Source of the DNA: Leucobacter ruminantium
Lineage (GTDB): Bacteria; Actinomycetota; Actinomycetes; Actinomycetales; Microbacteriaceae
Assembly: GCF_017565705.1 (NCBI RefSeq)
Contig: NZ_JAGDYL010000015.1
Span: forward strand, 1-64,000
Length of the DNA: 64,000 bases
Direction: 5' to 3'
Of the stretch, positions 1 through 8,830 are shown piece by piece (the first letter of the stretch is position 1; each line of letters starts with the position of its first letter). Both the position numbers and the translations under genes were made by a program. Under the pieces are notes generated by a model. It had not been told where the DNA came from. It searched no databases and worked only from the letters and a program-made list of their open reading frames with translations.

Positions 1-122
1 TGGAGCGGGCCTTCAATTTGATGAAGCAGTGGCGAGGGCTCGCTACGCGCTATGACAAACTCGCGGTGACCTATCGAGCCGGGGTTGTGATCGCAGCGAT
101 CCTGACCTGGCTACGCATATAG
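1..122 (+). mobile_element. IS5-type transposase, C-terminal end (partial)
   Basis: An open frame enters from the left edge (first full codon at 3) and stops with TAG at 120-122. It encodes ERAFNLMKQWRGLATRYDKL followed by a hydrophobic AGVVIAAILTWLR segment. This is the typical end of IS5-family DDE transposases, including the final Glu (in ERAF) that completes the DDE triad in many IS5 subgroups. Only 39 residues are visible, so I cannot tell whether the element is intact. No terminal inverted repeat could be defined in bases 123-255, which otherwise show no feature. The fragment marks the edge of the glycan locus as recombination-prone. Confidence 0.75.
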
Positions 123-255
123 GAGACGCGCCCTAGCAGGACTGTGCGGACGGTCGGTTGCTCGTTCGTCGCTCACACCGTCACATCTCTGCGCGCGGGA
201 TCATGAGATCCGTCTCCAAACCCGTTCCCGGGCCCGTAGGCGCTCTTACGGCATG

Positions 256-645
256 TCAACCCTTGCGAAAGTGCGAATTCGTTGTGGGTAGCCACAGTAG
301 CACCAGTGCTACTACGCCGATAACGGAGGCCAAGAGCGGCAACAGCCCGAAGTTCAATATTGCAGACGCGAGGCCGAGAACCACGATCGCAGTCATCGCG
401 ATCCGCGCCCAGCCCAGGCCACCCCGGACCTTAGGCAGAACGAAGAGCTGTGCAACACCGATGATCAGCGTCACAGCAGCAAACGCGATCAGCGACGCAG
501 CTACCGGATCGTCAGAATCGGCGGCGCTCGTTGCAGACAGCGCCATGATGCCAGTGCTGAGCCCGATCACCGCCGCAATTAGTTCGAGAATGGCCCCGAT
601 GAGCAGCATCGAGCATGATGCTTTCACAGCAGTAGAAGTGGGCAT
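256..645 (-). CDS. Small four-helix membrane protein, function unknown
   Basis: This encodes 129 aa. The start ATG at 645 is preceded by GGAG four bases upstream. Four hydrophobic segments are visible, at about residues 10-35, 47-68, 80-100 and 104-124, with an Asp/Ser-rich loop (SAADSDDP) between the first two. The C-terminus ends in a short basic tail. I do not recognise a family; it resembles the many small actinobacterial four-helix proteins of unknown role. It lies alone between the IS remnant and the DUF4436 gene, all reading leftwards. The antisense frame over the same DNA is a GC-bias shadow. Confidence 0.6.
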   Translation of the reverse strand: MPTSTAVKASCSMLLIGAILELIAAVIGLSTGIMALSATSAADSDDPVAASLIAFAAVTLIIGVAQLFVLPKVRGGLGWARIAMTAIVVLGLASAILNFGLLPLLASVIGVVALVLLWLPTTNSHFRKG

Positions 646-776
646 GAGGCTCCTCAGGGCGGCTCAGTGATGCAGAGTATCACGTTGATTGTCCCAGGTC
701 GTCGATTACGCGACCTCATCCGTTACGAGCTATCACCTAATAGGCGGGCAGGCCCAGTCCCGAGCCTCCTGGTCGC

Positions 777-1793
777 TCAGTGGGCGACGGGTGCCCCTGC
801 TTCGTACGTTCTCGGATCGGCTGTGCGCTGACGATACCAGGCGACCACGCTGAACAACAGTGCGAGAATGAGGCCCGCGATGACCCAGAGCACCACGAGG
901 TAGTCGACCCAGGAGCCGACCGGCGGCTGCCCGGGCAAGAAGTTGCGCAGCGTCGGAGTCGCGAAGAGCATGCCCGCGTTCCAGGTGAAGAAGGCCGGCT
1001 CGGCGCGGAGCTTGCCGCGCAGGCATCGGATGGCGACGGTCAGCCCGAGCACGGGTAGCATGATCATGAGGCCGAGCAGCACGATGCCGAAGACGATCGT
1101 CGCGGGCTCCCGCTGCGCCTCGATCAGGTAGGTCTGCACCACGGCGCCGCTGTCGGGGTCGGTGAACGCCAGCTCGGGGTCGGAGCGCAGCGAGATGCTC
1201 CACCCGGGCACGTCGTGATCGCCGAGCGTGAGCACGGCCGGTAGCGACTGCTCGTATGCGGCGAGCTCCACGTCGTCTGCCGCCACAGACGACCCGGGTG
1301 GCGGAGCTGGCCGGTAGACGTCGACCATGGTCTGCGCCTCGTGCCGGTCGAACGGCCACAGCTCGATCGACCCGGTCGTGTTGAGCGAGATCTTCGTCGG
1401 GGCGATGGGGCGGTTCGCCTCGAAGCTCAGCTCCTGCCCGCTGTGCTCGGAGGTCATGTACACCTCGAGGTCGGTCATCACCGACAGGCCGTCGATGGCC
1501 GTCATGAGCCCGCCCTCGCGAAAGCTCAGATCGGCGATCAGGCGATCGCCCGCAGCGTCCACTTCGCTCGGCGTGATCATGAGCTCGATCTGCTTCTCCG
1601 ACACCGCATACTTCTCGGCGTCGCCCCGGGTGCCGCCGGTCGCGTGCAGCGTCACCACGAGCGCATACAGCATGAGCACGACGAGCGATGCGGTGATCAC
1701 GAGGGTCTTGAATGGCGGGGGCGAGTAGTCGGCCCCGAGCGCATGCGTTCGCCGCTCCTTGCGCGGCTGCGCGCGAGGTGTCTGAGGGTTCAT
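777..1793 (-). CDS. DUF4436 family membrane protein
   Basis: This encodes 338 aa from the ATG at 1793 (GGAG just upstream). An in-frame start at 1847 would add 18 residues but has no visible ribosome site. There is one N-terminal membrane helix (about residues 30-50). A roughly 170-residue extracytoplasmic region follows, with acidic stretches and the motif SIELWPFDRHEAQTMVDVY. Two further helices lie near the C-terminus (about 235-260 and 290-320). The WPFD-x-H motif and layout fit the actinobacterial DUF4436 family, whose function is unknown. A 100-base gap separates it from the glycosyltransferase gene to its right, so it is probably not part of that operon. Confidence 0.7.
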   Translation of the reverse strand: MNPQTPRAQPRKERRTHALGADYSPPPFKTLVITASLVVLMLYALVVTLHATGGTRGDAEKYAVSEKQIELMITPSEVDAAGDRLIADLSFREGGLMTAIDGLSVMTDLEVYMTSEHSGQELSFEANRPIAPTKISLNTTGSIELWPFDRHEAQTMVDVYRPAPPPGSSVAADDVELAAYEQSLPAVLTLGDHDVPGWSISLRSDPELAFTDPDSGAVVQTYLIEAQREPATIVFGIVLLGLMIMLPVLGLTVAIRCLRGKLRAEPAFFTWNAGMLFATPTLRNFLPGQPPVGSWVDYLVVLWVIAGLILALLFSVVAWYRQRTADPRTYEAGAPVAH

Positions 1794-1896
1794 CTGCTCC
1801 GGGGTTCGAGGCCGAGGGGTCGTGTCGGACCCAGAGTAGAGTCGCACGCGAGCACCCGCGGCACCCTTCAGTGAAAACCCGTAATCGACGGCCGGG

Positions 1897-3096
1897 TCAG
1901 TCGAGCCAGTGCTCGCGCAGCACGCCGGCGGCCATCCGCCCGTCGTGCACCTCGCGCACGAATTCGAGGCCGGTGCGGCTCAGCGCATCGAATTCGGGGT
2001 CGGCCGCGAGCTCGCGCAGCACCGCCTCGAGCGTGTCGGGGTTCGCTTCGACGATCGGCAGCTCGCGGCCGCTCGCCGCGGCGACCGCTTCGCGCACCTG
2101 CGCCGAGACCTGGCCGACGACGGCGCACCCGGCGGCCATCGACTCGCAGGCGGCGACGCCGTACGAGCCGAGGCGGAACTGGTCGAGCAGCACATCGGAC
2201 TCGGCGAACAATGCCGGCATCTCGGCCGAGGGCACGCCCTGAATGATCCGGAACTCGATGACGCCCTCGGCGGCGAGCTTCTCGAGCGTCGGCATGATGA
2301 GCGGGGTGCCCTTGAGCACCGGGTTCGACGGCGCGTGCACGACCCGCAGCGGGGCGGAATGGTCGCGAGGCGGTCTTGCGGGGGCGGCCCAGCGCGCGGT
2401 GTCGACGGAGACGGGGCACCAGGCGGCCTGCGGAACATCGAGCAGCAGGTCGGGGGTCGACACGAAGAGCTTGCGGGCGCTCGATTGCAGCAGCTCGATG
2501 TTGCGCGCGGCGACGTCTTCGAGGCGCGGCAGGTAGACCGACTCGTCGCGGTAGTACGACCATTCGCTCAGCTCGCGATGCCGCGACGGCAGCCGCGCAT
2601 CGGTGCCGTGGGCGAGGTAGGCGACGTCGACCCCGCGATCGAGCAGTGCCTCGGCCTGGCGTTCGACCGATCGGCCCATGAGGCGCCCGAACGGCGGCTC
2701 CTCGGCCTCGATGAGCACGTGGGTGGCGTTCTCGGCGACGGCGTCGAACTGGCGCCGCTGCCAGTCGGCATCGTTGTGGTACGTGCCGGTCGGCACGAGC
2801 AGGTCGGATTCGAAGGCGAAGCCGCCCGGCATCGTGACCGCCATATTGCGCGCAGAGATGCAGCCGCTCGCGCGCTCGAGCGACTCGGCCCAGGCCCGCC
2901 CCTGCGCCGCATAGTTCACGGGGGCGATGAGCAGCCGGGTCGGCACGCGGAGGTCGAACTCGGTGACCCCCACGCTGCCGCGCGGCTCGGGGCGACCGAG
3001 GCGGCGCGCGGCGAGGCGGCCGAGCGGGCTCATCGGCGCATCTGCGATGCTGTCGATGACTTTGTTCGCCCAGCCGGGAAGCCGGTTCCGATCCAT
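1897..3096 (-). CDS. GT-B type glycosyltransferase
   Basis: This encodes 399 aa. The N-terminal half contains RLLIAPVNYAAQGRAWAESL, typical of a GT-B acceptor domain. The C-terminal half has the GT4-like donor region: LRVVHAPSNPVLKGT, then LLDQFRLGSYGVAACESMAAGCAVVG, where the Glu of CESMAAG is the usual nucleotide-contacting residue. It probably moves a sugar onto a lipid-linked glycan at the inner membrane face. The donor cannot be inferred. It begins nine bases after the ABC exporter stops, so both are likely co-transcribed with the aminotransferase further right. Codon use is strongly GC-ending, like its neighbours. Confidence 0.8.
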   Translation of the reverse strand: MDRNRLPGWANKVIDSIADAPMSPLGRLAARRLGRPEPRGSVGVTEFDLRVPTRLLIAPVNYAAQGRAWAESLERASGCISARNMAVTMPGGFAFESDLLVPTGTYHNDADWQRRQFDAVAENATHVLIEAEEPPFGRLMGRSVERQAEALLDRGVDVAYLAHGTDARLPSRHRELSEWSYYRDESVYLPRLEDVAARNIELLQSSARKLFVSTPDLLLDVPQAAWCPVSVDTARWAAPARPPRDHSAPLRVVHAPSNPVLKGTPLIMPTLEKLAAEGVIEFRIIQGVPSAEMPALFAESDVLLDQFRLGSYGVAACESMAAGCAVVGQVSAQVREAVAAASGRELPIVEANPDTLEAVLRELAADPEFDALSRTGLEFVREVHDGRMAAGVLREHWLD

Positions 3097-3105
3097 GGGT
3101 CCGTG

Positions 3106-4941
3106 CTACCTCTCGTTCGGGCCCGGCTCGTCTGCAACATCTGCCGCGCCGAGTTCCCCCGACAGGCCCGCGAGCAGCACCTGCTCGCCGAACGCCGAAT
3201 GGCCGGCGGCGACCTCGGCGAAGGTGCCCTGGGCTGCGATGACGCCGCCGTCGAGATAGCAGATCTTGTCGTAGTCCTTGATGGTCGACAGGCGGTGCGC
3301 GACCGAGATGAGGGTCGTCTGGCCTTGCAGCTCCTTGATCGCCTTCGTCACCTCGTCCTCCGTCTTCGTGTCGAGCGAGCTGGTCGCCTCGTCGAGCACG
3401 AGCACGAGCGGGTCCGTGTAGAGCGCGCGGGCGATGCCGAGGCGCTGCTGCTGCCCGCCCGAGAGCGAGACGCCGCGTTCGCCGATGCGCTCGTCGATGC
3501 CGTGCTCGCGGCCGGCGATGAGCGAGCCGAGCTGCGCGCGCTCGAGAGCGTGCTGCACGCGGTCCCGGTCGATGTCATCCGACCAGGTGAGGGCGACGTT
3601 CTGCGCGATGGTGCCGTCGAAGAGCGCGACGCGCTGCGGCACGTAGCCGACGCGGCCGCGCCACTGCCGCAGTACCGAGCGCAGCGGATCGTCGTCGATG
3701 TCGATCGAGCCGCTGCCGGGCTGGCTGAGGCCGAGGATCAGGTCGATGAGCGTCGACTTGCCGGCGCCCGAGGGGCCGACGATGCCGAGGGAACTGCCGA
3801 GCGGGATGTCGAGGTCGAGACCGCGGATCACGTCGTCCTGCGCGCCGGGGTACCGGAAGTTCACCTCGGTGAAGCGCAGGTGCTGCGGCCGCTCGTCGAG
3901 CCGGGCGGTGTCGTCGGGCACCTTCGAGGTGAGCATGTCGCGCTCGGCCGAGGTGAGGTCGGTGATGACGTCGCGGGTCGTCGCGACGCCCTGGCCGGCC
4001 TGCACGAGCGCCGCCTGCATGCCCGTGAGCGCCGGGATCAGGCGGAAACCGGTCGCGGCGAACAGCGCGACGGAAGCGAGCGCGGCCGTCATGTTGCCGT
4101 TCACGATGAAGGAGCTGACGCCGATGAGCACGACGCCGCCGATGAGGGCCGCCTCGAATGCGAAGCCGGGCACGATGCTCAGGAAGGAGATGTTCGCCCG
4201 CGCCCGCACGGCGTGGGTGCGGTTCTTGCTGACGAGGCCCGCGACCTCGCCGAGCCGGTTACGCAGGCTGAGCTCTTTCAGCGCCTCGATCATCTCGGTC
4301 ATGAGGTTCGCGACGCGGTAGGTGTAGTCGAGGCCGACCTGGCCGGCGACGAGGGCGCGCCGCGTCACGACCGAGTGTACGAGGAACGCGACGAGGCCGA
4401 GGTAGAGCAGCGCGATGAGCGAGGTGACGGGGTCGGCGAAGACGAGCACGCCGAGCACCGCCACGAAGGTGAAGAAGAGGCTCGGCACGCGCGCGACGGG
4501 CAGCACGAAGTTCTGCATCGACATGGCGATGCCCTGGTCGGCGATGCGGGTGACCTCGGCGACGGTGCGCTTCGAGCGCTGCTCCCAGCTCGAGTTGATG
4601 TAGGCGTGGAAGAGGCGGTCGCCGATCTCCTGCTCGTACCGCGCGAAGCGGCGCGTCGCGAACCAGTGCAGCGTCACCGCGAGCGTCGACTTCAGGATGA
4701 CGAGGCCGATCGCGGTGCCGGCGAGCAGCGGCACCGAATCCTGCCCGAGCTCGCCGAGCAGCGGCACCGTGAACGAGCCGCCCGACAGCGCCGGGCCGAT
4801 CACGATGGCCAGGAGGCCCATGGCGACCGCGTCGAGCGCGGTGATCGCGGTCGTGGCGATCACATAGCCGATGAAGTACCGGCGTGCGCCCGCCGGCATG
4901 ATCGGCAGCAGTTCGCGAAGAGTTCTCCAGATCTCCTTCAT
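3106..4941 (-). CDS. ABC exporter, PglK/MsbA-type glycolipid flippase
   Basis: This encodes 611 aa with permease and ATPase on one chain. Six membrane helices fall within residues 20-320. The nucleotide-binding domain has Walker A GPSGAGKST at 389-397, a Q-loop at Q436, signature LSGGQ at 493-497, Walker B LVLVLDE near 512-518 and the switch SVAHRLST. This architecture fits exporters that flip lipid-linked sugars, such as PglK, or lipid A core in MsbA. The setting, between a glycosyltransferase and sugar-nucleotide enzymes, supports an oligosaccharide-lipid substrate, but that is inference. A drug exporter of the same fold is the main alternative. It ends nine bases before the downstream GT and starts 18 bases after the aminotransferase. 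Confidence 0.85.
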   Translation of the reverse strand: MKEIWRTLRELLPIMPAGARRYFIGYVIATTAITALDAVAMGLLAIVIGPALSGGSFTVPLLGELGQDSVPLLAGTAIGLVILKSTLAVTLHWFATRRFARYEQEIGDRLFHAYINSSWEQRSKRTVAEVTRIADQGIAMSMQNFVLPVARVPSLFFTFVAVLGVLVFADPVTSLIALLYLGLVAFLVHSVVTRRALVAGQVGLDYTYRVANLMTEMIEALKELSLRNRLGEVAGLVSKNRTHAVRARANISFLSIVPGFAFEAALIGGVVLIGVSSFIVNGNMTAALASVALFAATGFRLIPALTGMQAALVQAGQGVATTRDVITDLTSAERDMLTSKVPDDTARLDERPQHLRFTEVNFRYPGAQDDVIRGLDLDIPLGSSLGIVGPSGAGKSTLIDLILGLSQPGSGSIDIDDDPLRSVLRQWRGRVGYVPQRVALFDGTIAQNVALTWSDDIDRDRVQHALERAQLGSLIAGREHGIDERIGERGVSLSGGQQQRLGIARALYTDPLVLVLDEATSSLDTKTEDEVTKAIKELQGQTTLISVAHRLSTIKDYDKICYLDGGVIAAQGTFAEVAAGHSAFGEQVLLAGLSGELGAADVADEPGPNER

Positions 4942-4959
4942 GAGGCCCGCAGGTCGGCG

Positions 4960-6069
4960 TTACGCGCCCGCGCCGAGCACGGCGGTCATCGCCGTGACGA
5001 TGCGCTCGATGTCGCCCTCGGCCAGCGACGGGTGCACCGGCAGCGAAAGCACCTCGGCTGCAGCCTTCTCGGTCTCGGGCAGTTCGAGGCCTGGGGCGAA
5101 GCGGGTGAGCGAGGGCAGGCGGTGGTTCGGGATCGGATAGTAGACGCCCGAGCCGATCTGATGCTCGTCGTTCAGTGCCTGGCGGATGCGGTCGCGCTCG
5201 CCGGCGTCGACGCGGATCGTGTACTGGTGGTAGACGTGCACGGCGCCCTCGGCGACCTTCGGCGTCTGCACGCCGGCGAGGCCTGCGAGGCCTGCGGTGA
5301 GCGCGGCGGCGTTGGCCTGGCGCTGCGCGGTCCACGCGTCGACCTTGGTGAGTTGCACGCGGCCGATGGCGGCGTGGATGTCGGTCATGCGCGCGTTGAA
5401 GCCGATGACTTCGTTCTCGTACTGCTTCTCCATGCCCTGGTTGCGCAGCACGCGCACGTTGCGGGCGATCTCGGCGCTGCCGCAGGTGACCATGCCGCCC
5501 TCGCCCGAGGTCATGTTCTTGGTCGGGTAGAGGCTGAACATGGCGAAGTCGCCGTAGGTGCCGACGGGGCGACCGTTCCACGAGGCGCCGTGCGCCTGCG
5601 CGGCATCCTCGTAGATCGCGAGGCCGTGCTCCTGCGCGATGGCGTCGATCTCGTCGACGAGGTACGGGTGGCCGTAGAGGTGCACGCCCATGATGCCCTT
5701 GGTGCGCGGCGTGATCGCGGCGCGCACGGCGTCGGGGGCGATGGTGAAGTAGTCGGGCTCGATGTCGACGAACACCGGCGTCGCGCCGGTGAGGGCGACC
5801 GAGTTCGCTGTGGCCGCAAAGGTGAACGACGGCACGATGACCTCGTCGCCCGCGCCGACGCCCGCGGCGAGCAGGCCGAGGTGCTGGCCGCTCGTACCCG
5901 AGTTCACGGCGGCGGTTTCGCGTCCGTTCACGAAGTGCTCGGCGAACTCGCGCTCGAAAGCGGCGACCTCGGGGCCCTGTGCGATCATCCCGGATCGCAG
6001 CACCCGGTCAACGGCGGCGCGTTCTTCGTCGCCAATAATCGGCTTCGCCGCGGGAATGAACTCGACCAT
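4960..6069 (-). CDS. DegT/DnrJ/EryC1 sugar aminotransferase (WbpE-like)
   Basis: This encodes 369 aa and is a fold-type I PLP enzyme. The PLP lysine is K184 in YPTKNMTSGEGG. The cofactor-binding Asp is D155 in YEDAAQAHG, and the N-terminal NSGTSGQHLGLLAAG loop is complete. Family members transfer an amino group from glutamate to a keto-sugar nucleotide. With the nearby Gfo/Idh/MocA dehydrogenase (7832-8830) and LpxA-type acyltransferase (8826-9548) it would form the WbpB-WbpE-WbpD set that builds a 3-acetamido group on UDP-GlcNAc-uronic acid. That assignment rests on context; a 4-keto substrate is possible. It opens a leftward operon and is divergent from the GT2 gene. Confidence 0.85.
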   Translation of the reverse strand: MVEFIPAAKPIIGDEERAAVDRVLRSGMIAQGPEVAAFEREFAEHFVNGRETAAVNSGTSGQHLGLLAAGVGAGDEVIVPSFTFAATANSVALTGATPVFVDIEPDYFTIAPDAVRAAITPRTKGIMGVHLYGHPYLVDEIDAIAQEHGLAIYEDAAQAHGASWNGRPVGTYGDFAMFSLYPTKNMTSGEGGMVTCGSAEIARNVRVLRNQGMEKQYENEVIGFNARMTDIHAAIGRVQLTKVDAWTAQRQANAAALTAGLAGLAGVQTPKVAEGAVHVYHQYTIRVDAGERDRIRQALNDEHQIGSGVYYPIPNHRLPSLTRFAPGLELPETEKAAAEVLSLPVHPSLAEGDIERIVTAMTAVLGAGA

Positions 6070-6113
6070 GGAGGTGACCTTCTTTCGATTCGTCCGTCTG
6101 CCAGAATAGTCGT

Positions 6114-6818
6114 ATGAGCTTCAATCCGGCCGAGCACCCCGCTGCCAGCGCCGACAATCGCGATGTTTGGGTGGTCATTCCGCTCTACAACGAGGCGACG
6201 GTCATCGCTGAAGTCATCGCGGGTCTGCTGCCGGTCTTCCCGAACGTCGTCTGCATCGACGACGGTTCGCGCGACGGTTCTGGGGCTGTGGCGCGCGCCG
6301 CGGGCGCCCGCGTGGTGTCGCATCCGATCAACCTCGGCCAGGGAGCGGCGCTGCAGACGGGCTTCGAGTACGCCCTCGAGCACGACGCGCGGTTCGTGGT
6401 CACGTTCGACGCCGATGGTCAGCACCGCGTCGTCGACGCCGAGGCGATGGTCGCGCGGGCCCGTGCCGAAGGCCTGTCGATCGTGTTCGGTTCGCGCTTC
6501 CTCGACGACCGCACGAAGCCCGGGCTCTTGAAGCGCATCGTGCTGAAGACCGCGGTGGTCGCGACGAACTGGACGACGAAGACGAAGCTCACCGACGCGC
6601 ACAACGGCCTGCGTGTGATTCGCGAGGATGCACTGCGCCAGGTGAAGCTGCGTCAGGATCGCATGGCGCACGGCACCGAGATCGTGATGCAGCTGGGCCG
6701 CACGGGTCTGCCGTACGCCGAGCAGCCGGTCGAGGTGCTGTACACCGACTACTCGCGCAGCAAGGGCCAGTCGCTCTTGAATTCGATCAACATCCTCATC
6801 GAGCTGGTCATCCGGTAA
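6114..6818 (+). CDS. GT2, dolichol-phosphate-mannose-synthase-like glycosyltransferase
   Basis: This encodes 234 aa, a single GT-A domain with no membrane helices. Visible motifs are VVIPLYNEATVI, the nucleotide site CIDDGSRDGSG and the metal site FDADGQH (DxD). DPM1-like GT2 enzymes load a sugar onto polyprenyl phosphate. Here the soluble enzyme is followed ten bases later by a DUF2304 membrane protein, a recurrent pair in bacterial glycan loci that suggests DUF2304 anchors it. CAGAAT sits six bases before the ATG, so the transcript may be leaderless. It is divergent from the aminotransferase operon. Confidence 0.85.
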   Translation: MSFNPAEHPAASADNRDVWVVIPLYNEATVIAEVIAGLLPVFPNVVCIDDGSRDGSGAVARAAGARVVSHPINLGQGAALQTGFEYALEHDARFVVTFDADGQHRVVDAEAMVARARAEGLSIVFGSRFLDDRTKPGLLKRIVLKTAVVATNWTTKTKLTDAHNGLRVIREDALRQVKLRQDRMAHGTEIVMQLGRTGLPYAEQPVEVLYTDYSRSKGQSLLNSINILIELVIR

Positions 6819-6828
6819 GGGGGACGCC

Positions 6829-7182
6829 ATGACTGTTTTCCAGCTGCTGCTCATCGCCGTCATCGCCATCGGTGCGATCTTCGCGTTGCGCCTGCTGTCG
6901 GGCGATCGTTCGCTCGCGGTGAAGCGCATGCTCGCGATCCTCTTCGCGGTGTGCGCGGTGCTCGCGATCCTCTTCCCGCAGCTGCTCACCTGGGTGGCGA
7001 ATCTGTTCGGCATCGGCCGCGGCGCCGACCTGCTGCTCTACGTGTTCGTACTGGCGTCGCTCGTATTCGCGCTGATCTCGGTGCGCACTCGGGCCCGCCA
7101 GGATGCCCGAGTGACCGAGCTTGCCCGGTCGGTCGCGCTCATGGAGGCGCGGCTCTCGGAGCGGCAGGACGAGGGCCGGTAG
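6829..7182 (+). CDS. DUF2304 membrane protein, partner of the GT2
   Basis: This encodes 117 aa with three hydrophobic segments (about residues 3-20, 32-55 and 66-84) and a charged C-terminal helix of about 30 residues that could form a coiled coil. The sequence pattern (LLSGDRSLAVKRMLAILFA near the first loop) fits DUF2304. Such proteins almost always sit next to a DPM1-like GT2, as here, and are thought to be its membrane partner. A GGGG run just upstream acts as the ribosome site. No catalytic residues are seen. Confidence 0.8.
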   Translation: MTVFQLLLIAVIAIGAIFALRLLSGDRSLAVKRMLAILFAVCAVLAILFPQLLTWVANLFGIGRGADLLLYVFVLASLVFALISVRTRARQDARVTELARSVALMEARLSERQDEGR

Positions 7183-7198
7183 GACGCCGTTCAGCCTT

Positions 7199-7711
7199 CT
7201 ACGCGCCTACGCCGCGCATCGGCTCGCCGAGCACGGCGAGATAGCGGCGGGTCATGCGCGCCTGCACGAAGCGGGCGATCGGCCCGCCGAGGCGCGTGTA
7301 CCAGCGCGCCGGCTGCGAGAACGCGGTGATGCGGAACACGACGTCGCCCGACGCGTCGAGCCGGAGTTCGAAGCGCTCCTCGCCGCGTTCCGGGTGCCCC
7401 TGCAGGGTGCCGTAGGCGAATCCGCAGAGTTCGGCGCTCCGCTCCGCCCATACGACGAGGCACGGCGCCGTGAACTTCAGCGGACCGAAACGCAGGCGCA
7501 TCTCCACGCGGCTCCCGAGGCGCAGCGGCGCCTGCGACAGCTGCACCTCGGCGCCCGCGCGCCGCTGCACTTCCCCTGCGAAGAGGTCTGCGCCGGCACG
7601 CTCGAACGCCTGGCGCCCGTGCCCGATGACGCGTTCGACGCGCACATGGTGGAAGCCTGCGGGCAGATCGCCCGCGGTCGCGCCGACCTCCGAATAGGTG
7701 AGGGTGAACAC
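7199..7711 (-). CDS. DUF1990 family protein
   Basis: This encodes 170 aa with no signal peptide or membrane helix. Motifs are FTLTYSEVGAT at the N-terminus, VERVIGHGRQAFERAGADLF, GFAYGTLQGHPERGEERF and ITAFSQPARWYTRLGGP. The GTLxGHPExGEE and FS-P-W patterns are the hallmarks of DUF1990 (UPF0548), whose biochemical role is unknown. It is convergent with the DUF2304 gene and divergent from the dehydrogenase. It is probably a resident housekeeping gene rather than part of the glycan pathway. Confidence 0.85.
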   Translation of the reverse strand: MFTLTYSEVGATAGDLPAGFHHVRVERVIGHGRQAFERAGADLFAGEVQRRAGAEVQLSQAPLRLGSRVEMRLRFGPLKFTAPCLVVWAERSAELCGFAYGTLQGHPERGEERFELRLDASGDVVFRITAFSQPARWYTRLGGPIARFVQARMTRRYLAVLGEPMRGVGA

Positions 7712-7762
7712 GCGTCAATCGTAGGCCAGCGCTCTCTTGCGGAGCCGGAGCACCGCGGGCGG

Positions 7763-7820
7763 TAGAATTCTTCTCATGCATTGCCCCGCAACCCTGCGGG
7801 AGCAGAGACTACTTCGGAGG
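7763..7820 (+). promoter_or_regulatory. Candidate promoter -10 box and ribosome site of the wbpB-like gene
   Basis: TAGAAT at 7763-7768 is a good actinobacterial -10 box. No convincing -35 hexamer lies at 17±1 bases. GGAGG at 7816-7820 is the ribosome site and selects the ATG at 7832 over the upstream in-frame TTG at 7781. The expected leader is about 55 bases. Nothing suggests a specific operator. Confidence 0.4.
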
Positions 7821-7831
7821 TTCTTCGCACT

Positions 7832-8830
7832 ATGACCATCAGAATGGGCGTCATCGGGCTCGGCATGATGGGGCGCCACCACGCACGTGTGGCGCGCGAA
7901 GTAGAAGGGGTCGAACTGGTCGCCGTCGCCGACGCGATGGGCGACCCGCACGGCGTCGCGGGGTCACTGCCTCGCTTCGAGAGCGTCGCGCAGCTCATCG
8001 AACACGGCATCGATGCGGCCGTGGTCGCCGTGCCCACGCAGTTCCACGAGGCAGTCGGCCTCGAGCTCGCGGAGGCCGGCGTGCACGCGCTCATCGAGAA
8101 GCCCATCGCCGAGTCGATCGAGGCGGGCCGGCGACTGGTCGACGCGTTCGATTCGCGCGGCCTGATCGGCGCAGTCGGGCACATCGAGCGCTTCAACCCG
8201 GCGCTCGTCGAGCTGCGCAAGCGCCTCGAGAACGGCGAGCTCGGCCAGGTGCACCAGATCCACACCCGCCGCCAGGGCCCGTTTCCCGGCCGCATCGCCG
8301 ACGTGGGCGTCATCAAGGATCTGGGCAGCCACGACATCGACCTGACCTCGTGGCTCGCGAAGTCGGCGTACGCCGATGTCGCCGCGCAGACCGCGTTCAA
8401 GAGCGGCCGCGACCACGAAGACATGGTGACGATCTCGGCGAAGCTCGAGAACGGCATCATCACGAACCACCTGGTGAACTGGCTGACCCCGTTCAAGGAG
8501 CGCATGACGCTCGTCACCGGCGAGCGCGGCGCCTTCGTCGCCGATACATTGAATGTCGATCTCACCTTCTTCGAGAACGGCACCTTCGACACCGAGTGGG
8601 AGGCGCTGCATAACTTCCGCGGCGTGAGCGAGGGAACGATGACCCGCTTCGCGATCGAGAAGCGCGAACCGCTGAAGGCCGAGCACGAGGCGTTCCGCGA
8701 CCGCATTCTGGGCGAGCCGACCGAGGCCGTCACGCTGCAGCAGGGCCTCGACGTGCTGCGCGTGTGCGAGGCGTCGATCGAGTCGGCGAAGATCGGCCGC
8801 ACGGTGCACCTGGGCGAGCCCGGTGAGTGA
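7832..8830 (+). CDS. Gfo/Idh/MocA dehydrogenase (WbpB-like)
   Basis: This encodes 332 aa from ATG 7832. An in-frame TTG at 7781 is rejected because the Rossmann strand starts right at MTIRMGVIGLGMMG. The dinucleotide motif GLGMMG is at residues 9-14 and the family EKP motif at 89-91. Substrate-side residues include GHIERFNP and DLGSHDIDL (DxGxHxxD). These enzymes oxidise sugar hydroxyls with NAD. Overlap by 5 bases with the following hexapeptide acyltransferase, together with the DegT aminotransferase nearby, fits oxidation of C3 of UDP-GlcNAc-uronate in the Wbp route. The exact substrate is inferred from context. Confidence 0.82.
   Translation: MTIRMGVIGLGMMGRHHARVAREVEGVELVAVADAMGDPHGVAGSLPRFESVAQLIEHGIDAAVVAVPTQFHEAVGLELAEAGVHALIEKPIAESIEAGRRLVDAFDSRGLIGAVGHIERFNPALVELRKRLENGELGQVHQIHTRRQGPFPGRIADVGVIKDLGSHDIDLTSWLAKSAYADVAAQTAFKSGRDHEDMVTISAKLENGIITNHLVNWLTPFKERMTLVTGERGAFVADTLNVDLTFFENGTFDTEWEALHNFRGVSEGTMTRFAIEKREPLKAEHEAFRDRILGEPTEAVTLQQGLDVLRVCEASIESAKIGRTVHLGEPGE

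Noticed and set aside
1909-6117. A 4.2-kb open frame on the + strand opposite three leftward genes
   Set aside because: It is Arg/His/Asp-rich without motifs and mirrors GC-ending codons of the genuine genes on the other strand; a high-GC shadow.
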